A stretch of 64,000 nucleotides of DNA from Lichenostomus cassidix (taxonomy: Eukaryota; Chordata; Aves; Passeriformes; Meliphagidae): positions 20,855,007 to 20,919,006 of the forward strand of contig CM039210.1 of assembly GCA_008360975.2 (NCBI GenBank). The letters run 5' to 3'. Positions 36,690-48,841 of the stretch are shown piece by piece (the stretch's first letter is position 1; each line of letters begins with the position of its first letter). The notes under the pieces were generated by a model. The model ran no database searches. It was not told where the DNA came from and worked only from the letters and a program-made list of their open reading frames with translations. Position numbers and translations under genes: made by a program.

Positions 36690-38084
36690 TGTGGTTGGTT
36701 GGCCTTAGCTAGTCATCATGGGCCCATGAAGCCCCTCTATCACTCCCCTCCATCAACAGAACAGGGGGAGAAAATATAACAAAAAGCTAATGGGTTAAGG
36801 ATAGGGAGATCACATACCAGTTACTGTCATGGGCAAAACAGACTGGAATTGGGAAAATAATTTATTGTCAATTAATTTTAACAGTAGGATAGTGAGAAAT
36901 AAGAACAAAACTAAAACCACTTTACTCCCACTTCTCCCTTCTTCCCAGGCTCAACTTCACTCCTCCCTCTTCTACATGCCCTCCCTAAGCAGCCATGGGG
37001 AATGGCAGTTGCAGTTTGTTACCAGATGATAAATTGCCTACACCTGGTGGGCTAACACAATTCTTGTTCTACCAAAACCACTGGCCTATGGAACTTCACA
37101 GTGACCATTGTGTAAGGAGAACTGGAAATTCACCAGCTTCAGTGTCCTGCCAACTCAGCCAAGTCGACTGGAATATTGGGGTCCCCGACCACCAGGGACC
37201 ACCAGAGAGATCCCCAGGACAGAAAAACACATGCATAAAGGGGAGGGGAAATATGTTAATGATTTTGGGGAAATTATTATCATATGTATGTTTAGTCTGG
37301 GACAATCAATGAATATGTATGTAGAATACAGTATATAAACAGAAACTTCCCTGTAATCAGCATGCATGGCTTTGGGAGGAGCTATCCCCCCCTGAATCTG
37401 GCCGAATAAAGAATGCCTGCTTCTTAATGCTACATTGGTGTTAAGGAGTTTTTTTATTTTACCAAATTTTTGGTAACAAGTTCATAACACTTCCTCTCTT
37501 CTACTCCTTCCTCACACTGTTTCCCTGCTCCAGCATGGAGTCCTTCTCACAGGATACACTCCTTCATGACCTGCTCCAGCATGGGTCTGTTTCCTTCAAG
37601 AACAGACTGCTCCTGCATGGGTCCCTCTCCAGGGGCTGCAGTTCCTGTCAGGAACCTGCTCAAGCATGGGCTCTCCATGGGCTGCAGCTTCCTTCAGGAC
37701 ATGTACACCTGCTGTTGTGTGGGGTCCTCCCTGAGCTGTAGGGGAACAGGCTATTTCACCATGGTCTTCACCACAGACTGCAGGGCAATCTGCCCTTGCA
37801 TTTGGATCACTTCCTCCTCCTCCTCCTTCTTCACTGACCTTGGTGTCTGCAGAGTTGTTTCTCTCACATAATCTCACTCCTCTCTCCCAGCTGCTGTTGC
37901 ACAGCATTTTTTACCCTTTCTTAAATGTGTTATCACAGAGTCACTACCAGCTTTACTGATTGTCTCAGCTTTGTCCAGCAGCTTGGAGTTGGCTGAAACT
38001 GGCTCTGCCGAAAACGGGGTCAGCTTCTGATGAACTCTCACAGAAGCCACCCCTGCACCCGCCCTGCCCTGTAAACTTAATACA
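36690..38084 (-). mobile_element. LTR-Z type LTR with a class I LTR inside
   Basis: On the minus strand it runs from TGTATTAAGTTTACAGGGC to CCAACCACA. The centre (37550-37860) matches 26780-26970 in inverted orientation. It is interrupted near 37174-37475. The frame at 37596-37907 is chance sequence in the LTR. Confidence 0.7.
37174..37475 (+). mobile_element. Class I LTR fragment inside LTR-Z
   Basis: Starts TATTGGGG, with TATATAAAC near 37332 and the GGAGG/CCCCC hairpin plus AATAAA at 37374-37410. The right edge is not certain; a TTTTTGGTAAC run follows that may be leftover primer site. Confidence 0.6.
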
Positions 38085-39762
38085 GGGAAAGAGATGTTAT
38101 TAAAGAATAATGTCTTGGCCTTTGCTAGGAAAGATTGCTAACATAAAAAAATGCATCTATTCATATTTACCATTATGAATTTTACTGGCAATCTTAGTTA
38201 GAAACCAATGCACAATGCATCTACACTATGATTTGTTTACTTGAAATTATCATCTTTATAATTAAATTCAGGATATATTTATTAATTTTATTTAAAGCCA
38301 TAAGAGAAAAATTCTCAGATTTTCTTGGTCCATGAAGTTAGAAAATCAGACAAGAAAGTTCATGGTTTAGATTCTCATGTCTCGTGAATTCAGCTAGCTA
38401 ATTTCCTAGGTCCAAATCTAATCTCACCTCAGTTTTCACCCATTTTGCTTTGTCTTCTTCATATCAATAAACAACTATTTTTCCTATTTTTAAAAAATAA
38501 TACATGACCTATAGCAATGTTCTTTTGTGCAAAGTAGTAATCAATCACTAGGGCCAAGTTATTCTTCTTTGTACATAAAATACTATTTAGAGATGTCTAG
38601 CAAACATAAGCATTTTGCTACCTAAGCTGTGCTTAGCAGCTCTGAAAATCATAGAATCATAGAATTGTTTAGGTTGGAAAAGACCTTTAGGTTAATCGAG
38701 TCAAACTGTAAATGAATGCTTGGCTTTCTAAGTCTGTAGGCATGGAAAAACTCCTACTGGAAATCACTATCCAGAGTATCCTTCTGAACCTAAGTTAGGT
38801 TCAGGAGCACACTTTTGAAGTGAACTTCCTGATTGCCCCTGCTTACAATTCATATCCTATTCATTAGCATCTAATAGTCCCCAAGCGAGGAACTGGATTC
38901 CTTTAGAATTAAATTAAGGAGGCAAATGGAAACTAAGTAAATCCTGACAGATATATGCCAAGACCACACTTAAATACATTCTAGCCACAAACAGACCTTT
39001 AGTCCCTGAGATCAGACTAGACATGGTCTGAAGAAAAACAAACAAAATAAAACCCCAGGAACATGGACATCAGGATCTCAATATGTACTTTTTTCCCTAC
39101 AGACCCACTATCTCCTGTATACATTACTTGCTAATGTAGACATAGCCTTTGTCTCCATTCCCCCACCTACAATCACTGGGATAATGATTACCTACTTGCC
39201 TGCTCACCAATGTGACAGGCTGATTAGCTAGTGGATGTACAATGCACTGAACATGTAAAAAGTGCTAAATAACTATTCTCTTTTATTACAAATACTACTG
39301 AGCTGTTACCATCAAAAAAGAAAACAGTAAAAGCAATAATTAATTTGTAATATCCTTATTGCTCTACTGTTAAATTTTGTTCCAGTTGATTTAACTCTGA
39401 TTGTAGCATATTTATTTCATAAAAAGGTGATAAAATTCTGACACATACACATAAAGCACATTTTTTAATTCTATTTAGGATACTGTTTTCTAAAGTAGAA
39501 GTTTGTCCTTTATATAGTAAAAGCTTTTTAAAAGCCTGAGAAGAATATTTCATACTTACCAACCAGGATTTAAAAAAAAATTAAAAATTAACTGAACCCT
39601 TTTCAATGCCATTGCTACAAAACCAGGAGCAACAAATGCCAGCTAGTATATTGTTAACTTATTCTATTTATTAATTCTTGCTTAATTTGACCAAAGATTG
39701 CTTAAGGAATGTGTGTATATTAATTAACAAATCAGCCTTTAAATTTCTTCCTGATGATTTTG
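38085..39762. other. AT-rich sequence, mostly unrecognised
   Basis: Probably host intergenic DNA, apart from the CR1 tail at 38649-38710. The far right end may include the decayed start of the G2 5' LTR (a TATTG occurs at 39649). Confidence 0.55.
38649..38710 (-). mobile_element. CR1 LINE 3' tail fragment
   Basis: The tandem ATCATAGAAT, followed by a degenerate version of the AGGTTGGAAAAGACC-type block, is the hallmark 3' end of bird CR1 elements, here in reverse orientation. Only about 60 bp can be followed. Confidence 0.8.
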
Positions 39763-40677
39763 GTGACATTAGCCTTGAGACTAAAGTCTGTGGGACTAAA
39801 CAACACTGATAAGAAGGTATATCTTGGACAGACCACATCACTGGGATGCATTCAAAGAGAAGAAATATTTTTAAAGGCCTGTGACCAAAAAAGGATAATT
39901 TGAGGAGTGGGATGTTCCCCAAATGATCACCAGCAATCCTCAAGAGACCTCTACTCTAATGTAAATGAGTTTCAAGAAATTATTTAAATATGTAAAAGAA
40001 TTTGTGGCCACATTTAGCATATATGTATGAGTTTCAGGAAATGTAATGAATATTGTGTTGGTTTGAAAACAAACCAGTGGGAGATCACAAGTCAAGATTG
40101 AAATTAAAAATAAGTGAAATAATACAAGGAAAAAGCACTGACAAAGTCAGATACAACCTAACACCCTGTTAGGGTGGTAGTAGCAGTCCAACTGAAGTAG
40201 TCCAGTTGAAGCAGTGATCCTGTGAAGGTCTAGTCTCCAGCTGAAGATCCAGTAGTAGCTCTGGTCCTCTGGGAACCCAGTAGACAGGGCTAACTCAGGC
40301 AGTTCCAAGGCTAGGTTATATCCAGGTGGGAACACCTGGCTCCTCCCTCCTGGGCAGAGCATCCCACAATGGGATGAGATAAGTCCATGAGTCACACGGT
40401 GGGTCCCTGATAGCCCATTGTCTGTCATCCGGGGTGGGCCATTAGCAGGTGATAACAGCTAATGGCCCACAGCTGGTGGTAATAGAATACTTAACTACAT
40501 CTATATTGCAACCTAGGACAAATATGTATTAGCTACATAGATATAAACTAGTCTGTTAGCTAGCTGTGGTACGTGTGATAGGAGGAGATATCCCCCGCAT
40601 GCCTGGCGCCAAAATAAAGAAATGCCACTTTCTAATACTGAAATTAGAGCGTTAAAGAGTTTTATTCCTGATTTTCA
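39763..40677 (+). repeat. 5' LTR of G2
   Basis: It matches the 3' LTR from about 39763 on (the AGCCTTGAGACT block) to ATTTTCA at 40677. Its start is diverged or truncated. It is interrupted by an ERV-L1 solo LTR. Hairpin and AATAAA at 40581-40620. Confidence 0.8.
40054..40520 (-). mobile_element. Solo ERV-L1 LTR
   Basis: 467-bp LTR of the same family as the two proviruses, with AATAT duplicated (40049-40053 and 40521-40525). It has the U3 unit once, like provirus B. Confidence 0.95.
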
Positions 40678-41200
40678 GTGAGTTTCTGGTGATCCAGATG
40701 GGACAACTCTGTTGATGTTTCATGGATTCCAGGATGCTGAGGACTCCAGTAAGCACCAAAGATTTTATTCAGGGAGATCCTCTCAGTCCCTGGATTATGC
40801 TGAGTTCCAGGCAAGTTCCCCTAGGATTTATTAAGGCATTACTGGAGGGGGTATAACAAGACTGCTGGAAAGTCTCACTGGATTAAGGTAAAGGGAATTT
40901 GGAAACCAGATTTTGGGCTTGCTTGCACATTACTATGGGGATACCCAGAGTGCTAGCCCTATGGAAGGTTAAAAATAAGAAATGGAAAAAAGGTAAAAAG
41001 GAAGGTACTTTGAGGGTTAGAGTCCCACTGCCTACATACTGAAACCAGTGCCAGCTATTTTGTAGGTGAGCTTACACAGCTGCCCTGTATTTCAAGCTCT
41101 GTGGTGTGCATGTTGCACACCCCTCGGGTTAAAAAGGTGGGAGTGGGTGTTGCATATCCCTCTCAAAGGGAAATTTAATTGTCTTTTATTATATTCTGTG

Positions 41201-41640
41201 ATGGGTTCTGGTCTATCATCAAAAGGGGGGTTTTGGAGAATTACCCCCCCCCCCCCGTATTTTCAAACATTGTAGAGAGATGGGAGGTACGATGGGAGGC
41301 TATCTCCCCAGGAAACAGTTAATTGAATATTGTAATAATTGGTGGCTTTTGTACTCTTTGGATGATGGTGAAAAACAGCCAAAGACTGGAACTTTAAGTT
41401 ACAATACAGTGTTACAATTGATGGAATGAGCTGTCATATGTAGATTTGTTTTTCATACTCCATAATCATCCGGAATGGAAAAAAAAAAAAGGTGTAATGT
41501 TACCAAGTGATCCTATGATTTTGGCTTTAGAGAAAGATCAAGGAAAAAAACCCCAAAACCTAAGTGATGCTGCTCGGCTTGTAGTATTGGGAAGTGTAAA
41601 CATTATGGTTGCACAGAGGAAGAGGAGGTTGTGATTTACT
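41201..41640 (+). pseudogene. gag: G2 gag, matrix part only
   Basis: The ATG at 41201 begins MGSGLSSKGG, a myristoylation-type start like that of G1. A run of 14-15 C near 41246-41260 breaks the frame. Pieces corresponding to the G1 matrix (YCNNWW, LDDGEK, then HNHPEW) can be read to about 41480 in other frames. Capsid, major homology region and zinc knuckle are absent downstream; other sequence and LTR-Q lie there instead. Confidence 0.75.
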
Positions 41641-42473
41641 GGTAGCCCCTGAGAGAGGGGATAGAATGGATGCAGAAGGAGGACATGGGGGACATTTGGA
41701 GTGATGGCGTTTGTCTTCCCAAGTAACTTACGTGTGATGGGGCCCCGCTCACCTGGAGATGGCTGAACACTTGCCTACCCATGGGAAGCAGTGAATTAAT
41801 TTCTTGTACCCTTCCAATTCTTTCCATGATCCTGCTGATGGAAAAGCGAACCAGCTGCTGCTGCTGGTTGGGGTTAAACCACGCCTTTTGGCAAGATTAG
41901 GATCTGTTAGTGCTGTTTAGCTGATAACGAGCAGGCTCCCACACTTGCCATGGGTCTCACTTCCCTGACTGTATATTAGTGTCTAGGGCTTGTTAGTGGC
42001 CACTTTTTGCTTTCGCTGCTTGCTGTACTGCTGATCACCTCACTGTATTGTGCCTGGGAACGTTTTGAAAACAATGCCCATGGGCTGGCAGGTAACCAGG
42101 GCAGTGGTACTGTTTCTGTGCTGCTGCACTAGACAGGCTGGAACTCTGGAGCTATTTTGTAAGTCTCCCTGAGGCAAGCAGTCGTAACTTACGAGCCAGT
42201 GCTAGTTAAAGCTACCATTATCAGTGATGGACCTCAGGTCCTGGAAAGAGTGAGCAGGGAAGACCCAAAGTTGTGAAGGTATTTGAAATCATTGTCCGAA
42301 CCCAGGACCCTGACTGGAATGATATGCTGGTAGTTAAAAAGAAGGGACACAGGAAGTGGAAATGTATGTGGGAAAAGGGACAAGTAGGAGCTGCTGGACC
42401 CTGGATTCTACCCAGGGCTCCTGATCAGGAAGTAAGATGTGTGATGAGGACTGTGAAAAATATATTAATATAG
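41641..42473 (+). other. Unassigned G2 internal sequence
   Basis: Sits where the capsid gene should be, but no Gag motif is readable. A 66-codon frame at 42273-42473 has no motif I know. Either a foreign insert or badly decayed Gag. Confidence 0.45.
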
Positions 42474-43082
42474 TGTTGGCTTTTCGTAGATATTCATTGT
42501 GTGTATGGTTTTAGTCCTTTTTTTTACAGAAGTAGTCTTGTCATAAAGATAGAGGCATATAACCAATGCTTTAATTTCTGTTATAAACTAGATTTTGATA
42601 TTGTAGTAAAAAACTAACAAAAGTAGTTTAAAAGACTTTTCTTTACTAACCACACTACCTACGTGACTGAATAACACCCATAAAGAAGACCTGCCACTGA
42701 TACCTGACTATCAGCTTATAACCAGATGCAAGGACTAAAGACCCGAGCCCAAACTGGGAGGCGATAACCGAGACTGGAAGAAACCACAGCCGAAAAAGCG
42801 CATGCTCTAAAAAGGCGGAACCAAGGAGGAGCCATGCAAAATAGTTCTTGGAACATGCAAAATAGTTTTGAGAAAAGTTTGAATATGCATGAATGCTTAT
42901 GAATAGGCATGAAGCTGACGCAATACAAAGAGTATTTAAGGCGACTCCCTCAATGGCAGGTGTGCTTCTTGGCTCAGGGCCAAGCACCCAGCGCTGTTTC
43001 TTTGCTTTATTGTTTGGTGTCCCCTATTGTCTTTTATTAAACCTTTTAAATTTTAACAGGAGAGTGAAGCGTGTTTTTCACA
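42474..43082 (+). mobile_element. LTR-like insert (LTR-Q)
   Basis: It has the layout of an LTR: two 14-bp exact repeats starting CATGCAAAATAG (42833-42846 and 42854-42867), a TATTTAAG box at 42933-42940, an ATTAAA signal at 43036-43041 and an end reading TTTTTCACA. The left edge is approximate and no target duplication is seen. Confidence 0.6.
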
Positions 43083-43130
43083 GGACCAAAGGTGTCATCT
43101 CCAGCTGAACGCTGGTTATATAAACAGTGG

Positions 43131-43374
43131 GGAGTAAGAAAATGGATTACTTAGTAGATACTGGAGTGGTGTATTTGGTTTTAAATACATGTAAAAGAAA
43201 ATTTAGTCAGGAGACTGTAGATGATGTTGGTGTCACAGGGAAGGCTGAAAGCAGACCATTTTTCCAACCTCTAAAGTTTAAACTGGGAAAAAGATAGTTA
43301 ACCCGCCAGTTTTTATATATGCCAGAATGTCCTATACCCCTGTTAGGGAGAGATATTTTAAGCAAATTAGGTAA
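43131..43374 (+). pseudogene. pro: G2 protease
   Basis: Reads YLVDTGVVYLVLN, the aspartic protease active site, and PIPLLGRDILSKLG, the conserved C-terminal turn. One stop lies near 43297. The end is cut by LTR-X; QITFKD on the far side (from 44617) continues it. The G1 protease is the closest relative in the window. Confidence 0.82.
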
Positions 43375-44616
43375 TGTTGGAGGGTAGGATTTGTTCCTTT
43401 TGTTTTCTTTCTCTTTGGGAATTTTTGTCCCATCTGTTGCTAAGACACCTTAACTGTCGGTACTTAAGAGAGACAAAAGAATTTACCAGGCTCAGGGGAA
43501 GGGGGCACCTGGCTGCACTCCTCCTATCCCAGGGTTTCTCTGGGGGGAGGAGAAATATCACGAGGAACTGGGCTAAGAAAAAAAGTTGGGGGCAGCCCCT
43601 AGCTCTCTTGCTTCCAGGGCACAGGAGTGTGTCGCTGTTGAGCAGCTAGCAGAGTAATGAAAGCACCAGTTCTCAGTGGCAAGAAGGAATGACCTTTATT
43701 GTTTGGATTTCATCACATATATAGAGTTCTCAAAAGTCACCCAGATTGGTCAGTCAGAAGCCTTCCCCCAGGCCTGATTGGCCAGGCCTGCACTGTCCAA
43801 GTTCTGGGACACTGTTCCAACAACATCCAAACTTTATCTTTATTTATAAAACACAAGAAAATTTCTCATGGGAAAAACCTGTGCTAGCCACAGGAGTGGA
43901 AACAGTGGAGTTGCTGTCTTCCCTTCGCTGCAACCACGGAGGCCCGGCTCTGCACTGCCTTCTCTTCCTTGCTGGGTGAGCTTTCGTTTGGGAAAAAAGC
44001 ACGGGATTCTGACCCTCTTCCCCCTCCTGAAGCGCGCGTCTCCCCGGCTGCGTTAGCAGCTGCTGAGGAGGGGCCTGGTTATCGCTGTCCCGCGCCCCTG
44101 CCTGCTGGAACGCACTGTGACTTCTGCCACAACTGCGGAGTTTCTGCCACCTCTCGCTTGCTAGCCCGGCCAGCCCTGCCATTCCAGTTTGCTGCTTTTG
44201 AACTCCCTGCATCCCGTCCTGCTGTCCAGCCCATCCGCCATTATCCACGTGAGGCAGGGAGTCGACCTCGCGCCACATCTCCCTCTGCAGCTGCGCGGGA
44301 GTCATCGCACCTGCCCTGCCCGACTGGGAGCTCAACAGTGCCCCTGCTGGCTGTGACCGTAACTGCACCAAAGGGGAAAGTGCCTGGCGGCCCAGAGAAA
44401 GCTGCCACCGGGTTTTCTGGGTTTTGTTGCTACTGTTGTTGCTTGTTTTCCTCGTTATAGATACTAGTAAAAAACTGTTATTCCTTTTCCCATATCTTTG
44501 CCTGAAAGCCCTTGATTTCAAAGTTATAATAATTCAGAGGGAAGGGGGCTCATATTCACTATTCTAAGGGAGGTTCTCACCTTCCTTAACAGACACCTGT
44601 CTTTCAAACTAAGACA
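43375..44616 (-). mobile_element. Solo LTR (LTR-X copy 2)
   Basis: About 1.24 kb; on the minus strand from TGTCTTAGTTTGAAAGAC to CCTCCAACA. It has a TATATATG box and AATAAA near 43718. It aligns with 25742-26482. A 225-codon minus-strand frame at 43844-44521 falls inside the GC-rich LTR and has no match to any retroviral protein I know, so it is not called as a gene. Confidence 0.8.
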
Positions 44617-47600
44617 GATGCTCAGATTACATTTAAAGATGTGTAAATAGAAGTGCAGATTCCTGAGAGTAAAGCTCTGGAAGCCCAGGTTTTCATGTTA
44701 CAACAACATGAGAAGGAAGAAGAAGAAATTCCAGAGGAGGTCGAAAATGCTGTGACTCCATTGGTATGGGACACAGGAGTTCCAGGGAAATCAAAAGCAG
44801 CTGAACCAGTAAGAATCCAATTGAAACCTGATGCCAAACCAGTAAGGCTGAAACAATATCCTTTGAAATTAAAAGCTAGAAAAGGGTTACAGAAGTTGAT
44901 TGATAACTTCAAGTTACACGGACTATTAAAAGAATGTGAATCTGAATATAATACACCTATTTTATTGGTCAAAAAACTCCACTCAGGTGAATACAGGTTA
45001 GTACAAGATCTCAGAGCTATTAATAAAATAGTGGTAGATCTACATCCAATAGTAGCGAATCCATACACATTAGACTACTATTAAGGAAGGTGATGAATGG
45101 TTCACAGTTTTAGATCTTAAAGATGCTTTCTTCTGCATACTTCTAGAAGCTGAAAGTAAGCCTTTGTTTGCTTTCAAATGGGAAACTCCATCAACTGGCC
45201 ATAAGTCTGTGGCAGGACGTTCTCCCCCTTCTCTCTCTCTCTCTGCTCGGTCGCAAGAGATGGATGGCTCAGTTAGGTTATCAGCCTGGCCGGGGTTATC
45301 TGTTGGTGCCCAAAAGTCTAAAACTGCTCCCCGTAATTCATACTTTGGAATGAAGAGAGTGTGGGAAAATAAACAGCAATAATTTTTTGTGACCACATAA
45401 GGCACACTTTTATCCTATAAAAACTCACCGGTTTTCACAAAAGGTAGAAGCTTTTCTACATGGATACTGGAGCGTAAGGGAAAGCCTCTCCCCAGAGTCT
45501 GGACGCAACTCTGTGGTAACTTCTTGCAAGATTGAGAGCGGATTCTAATGTATCCCAGCACCAAAATTGGATTTTGGTAAGATCATTGGTTTCCTAAATT
45601 GTATTATTCTGGCTAGCTTATAGGTACCTTTCTTAATTGCATTTCAGCTATTTTTATAGTTCAACCAAGCATTTACCCCATAATTGCATTTTAGGTATTA
45701 TAGTTTTGCAATTATGTTTTTATTGTGTGTGTATGTATGTCAATCTGTTCTATGTTTGTATGTTATTTTCTGTGTCTAATAAATGGTATTTTACATCATA
45801 TTAGACTAATCGGCCAAATATCAAAGAACCTCGCAAACGAGACCGAGTCTTGGGGTGCTAGCTACCCTGATAGAAATTACTGCTTGTTGCCAGAAGCCTG
45901 GCAAACAGCAGAAACTCATAAGGCTCCTGTCTCCCATGCAAGACAAAGGCCCAGCTACTTTGTTGACCTGCATTGAAATTACCATAACTTTACTCAACTT
46001 TCTGGGACAGGCTGGTTACAGGGTATCCAAGAAGGCTTAAATTGCTCAAAAACATGTGACTTATTCAGGATTCACCATCTCATGAGGACAGTGAAGCCTT
46101 GGAACTGAAAGAAAAGAGGCAATTTCTCAAACCTCAGAGCCAAGGTCAGTGCATGAGCTGAGAACATTTCTCAGGATGGCTGGGTGGTGTCGATTATGGA
46201 TTCCTAACTACAGACTGTTAGTGAGGCCTTTGTATGAGACTTTAAAGGATTCCAAGGAAATATTACAATGGACTACTGAGTGCCAAACTGCTCTTAGAGA
46301 TTTGGAAAGAACCTTGATGTCAGCCCCAGCATTAGGACTACTAACCTTTTGAGCATTTACACCTTGCATTAGGTGTATTAGCTCAGAGGTTGGGAATCTG
46401 GAAGAGGGCTGTAGGATATTTTTCCAAGCGGTTAGACAATGTAAGTAAAGGATGGCCTGCCTGCCTTTGAGCAGTAGCAGTCTCAGTTCTTATACAAGAG
46501 ACCTGGAATTTGACATTGGGCCAAAAGATGAATGTTTATGTTCCACACATGGTCATTTCAGTTTTAGAATAAAAGGGGGGCTACTGGTTGTCCCCAAGCA
46601 TGATGCTTAAATATCAGGTTGTGTTGCTGGGACAGGAATTGAAGACCATCACTGCTCTAAATCCTGCTATGTTTCTTGATCCTGGATCAGAGAATTAACT
46701 ATTGAACAAATTTATTCTAGCAGGGACGACTTAAAGGATATTCCCATTGAAAACCCAGACTGGGAACTGTTTACAGGCGGCAGTAGTTTTGTCCAAGAAG
46801 GCAAGTGGAAAGCAGAATATGCGGTATAACTCACAGTAAAGTAATTGAAGCCAATCCACTACCTGTCAATACATCTGCGCAGAAGGCAGAGCTTTACAAA
46901 GAGCCCTAGAACTATCAGAAGGTAAGAAAGTTAATATATGGACTGATTCTAAGTATGCCTTTGGAATAATCCATACACATGGAGCTATGTGGAAAAAAAG
47001 GGGTTTGTTGTCTGCTCAAGGGTCTCCTGTCAAATACGGAGAAGAAATAAGCTACCTCTTATGAATTGTACAATTTCCAGTGAAGGTGGCTATAATGCAT
47101 TGTAAAGCCCAACAGTTTGGAAAATCCCCAGTTAATACTGGAAATAGTTTGGCAGACAAAACTGCTAAAAGGTTGCAGAGCAAAGTATTCTACTTTTAAT
47201 TCCATCAAAGGAAGGGATGCTTCCCCAAATTACTCCTAAGTACAATGATCAAGATCAACAGCTTGCAAAAACCTTAAAGGCTCAGTTAAATGCCAAGAGT
47301 TGGTGGGTAACCCCAACCCAACAAGTAATAGTGCCACAAGTAATAATGAAACATAGCAGAGAAAGAGCATAATGAAACTCATTGGGGAGGAGAAGCAATG
47401 ATGGAGAACTTAAAAACACAGGTGCTTAGTGTCAGGATGGTAGGAATTACTGAGTATAGTAGGGAAATGCTGGACTTGTCTACAAAACAACCCGCAAATG
47501 CTTAAAAGGCCACCATTAGGAGCTATTAAGAAAGTAAATAGTCTGAGAGATTACTGGCGAATTGATTTCTCAGAGTCACCTCGGCAGGAGAGATATAGGT

Positions 47601-48360
47601 ACCTCTTGGTCCTAATAGATACCTTTTCTGGGTGGCTTGAAGCTTTTCCCTGTTGCACCAACAAGGCAAGAGAAGTAACCAAATGTTTGTTAAAAGAAAT
47701 TATACACAGATTTGGGATACCACTGGGTATGTCTTCGGACAGAAGACCTCATTTTGTGGCAGAAATAGTTCAGAATCTCAGTAGAAATCTGGGAATAAAA
47801 TGGGATCTCCATACACCATGGAGACCACAATCTAGTAGGAAGGTTAAGAGAATGAATCAGAGCATAATAAGGCAAATGAGTAAAATTTGTCAGGAAGCAT
47901 CACTCAAGTGGCCACAGGCTCTTCCCCGGCATTGTTGAGAATTAGAATTCATCCAAGCTCTAAGGAGAAGGTAAGCCCATATGAAATCCTCTATGGGAGG
48001 CCATATCAGCCTGTAATTATATGCAGGGAAAGTCACATAATAGGGAATCACAATTTGCAGGAATATGTGATATCTTTGGGAAAAACACTTTAATCCCTGC
48101 TTAGGTTTATTGTTTTAGCATCACCAGTGACCTTAGATGTTCAAGCACACCCTCAGTGTCCAGGAAATTGGGTGTACCTTCGAACCTGGAATGATGAACC
48201 TTTAAAGGAAAGGTGGAAAGGACCATTTTAAGTTCTGTTAACCACCCATACAGCAGCCAAGCTTGATGGAATCGGTCCATGGATTCATTACAGCAGACGT
48301 AAAGCCCCATTGAACTCTGAATGGAAAGTGGAATCAACTGGACCTCTATGATTAAAGTTT
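44617..48360 (+). pseudogene. pol: G2 pol (RT-RNase H-integrase)
   Basis: RT N-terminal half is open at 44653-45084 (VRLKQYPLKL, PILLVKK, RLVQDLRAIN), then LKDAFF in a broken frame. An insert and short deletion at 45208-45809 remove the LPQG region; the YXDD motif is not readable. RT resumes with GYRVSKKA and ELRTFLRMAGWCRLW (46149-46352). RNase H (46735-47200) and integrase (47200-48360) follow with many stops. Integrase has the first aspartate (RIDFSES) and second (SSDRRPHF), but the catalytic glutamate is lysine (SSRKVKRMN). The C-terminal segment ends near 48350, 25 bp before provirus B. Clearly homologous to G1 pol. Confidence 0.88.
45208..45809. mobile_element. Unclassified insert in G2 RT
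   Basis: Non-RT sequence replaces about 50 bp of RT. It starts TGTGGCAGG, has TATAAAAAC near 45417 and AATAAATGG near 45779, so it may be an LTR, but no target duplication or second copy is seen. Confidence 0.4.
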
Positions 48361-48374
48361 AATAAGATCCCACA

Positions 48375-48841
48375 TGTGTTGGTTTGAAAACAAACCAGTG
48401 GGAGATCACAAGTCAAGATTGAAATTAAAAATAAGTGAAATAATACAAGGAAAAAGCACTGACAAAGTCAGATACAACCTAACACCCTGTTAGGGTGGTG
48501 GTAGCAGTCCGACTGAAGTAGTCCAGTTGAAGCGGTGATCCTGTGAAGGTCTAGTCTCCAGCTGAAGATCCAGTAGTAGCTCTGGTCCTCTGGGAACCCA
48601 GTAGACAGGGCTAGCTCAGGCAGTTCCAAGGGCAGGTTATATCCAGGTGGGAACACCTGGTTCCTCCCTCCTGGGCAGAGCATCCCACAATGGGATGAGA
48701 TAAGTCCATGAGTCACACGGTGGGTCCCTGATGGCCCATTGCCTGTCATCCGGAGTGGGTCATTAGCAGGTGATAGCAGCTAACGGCCCACAGCTGGTGG
48801 TAATAGAATACTAAACTACATCTATATTGCAACCTAGGACA
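48375..48841 (-). repeat. 3' LTR of provirus B
   Basis: 467 bp, minus strand TGTCCTAGG to CCAACACA. Polypurine tract at 48842-48854. Confidence 0.97.

Noticed and set aside
43844..44521. 225-codon minus-strand open frame
   Set aside because: It lies wholly inside LTR-X copy 2, is GC-rich and low in complexity, and is not kept in copy 1 at 25742-26482.
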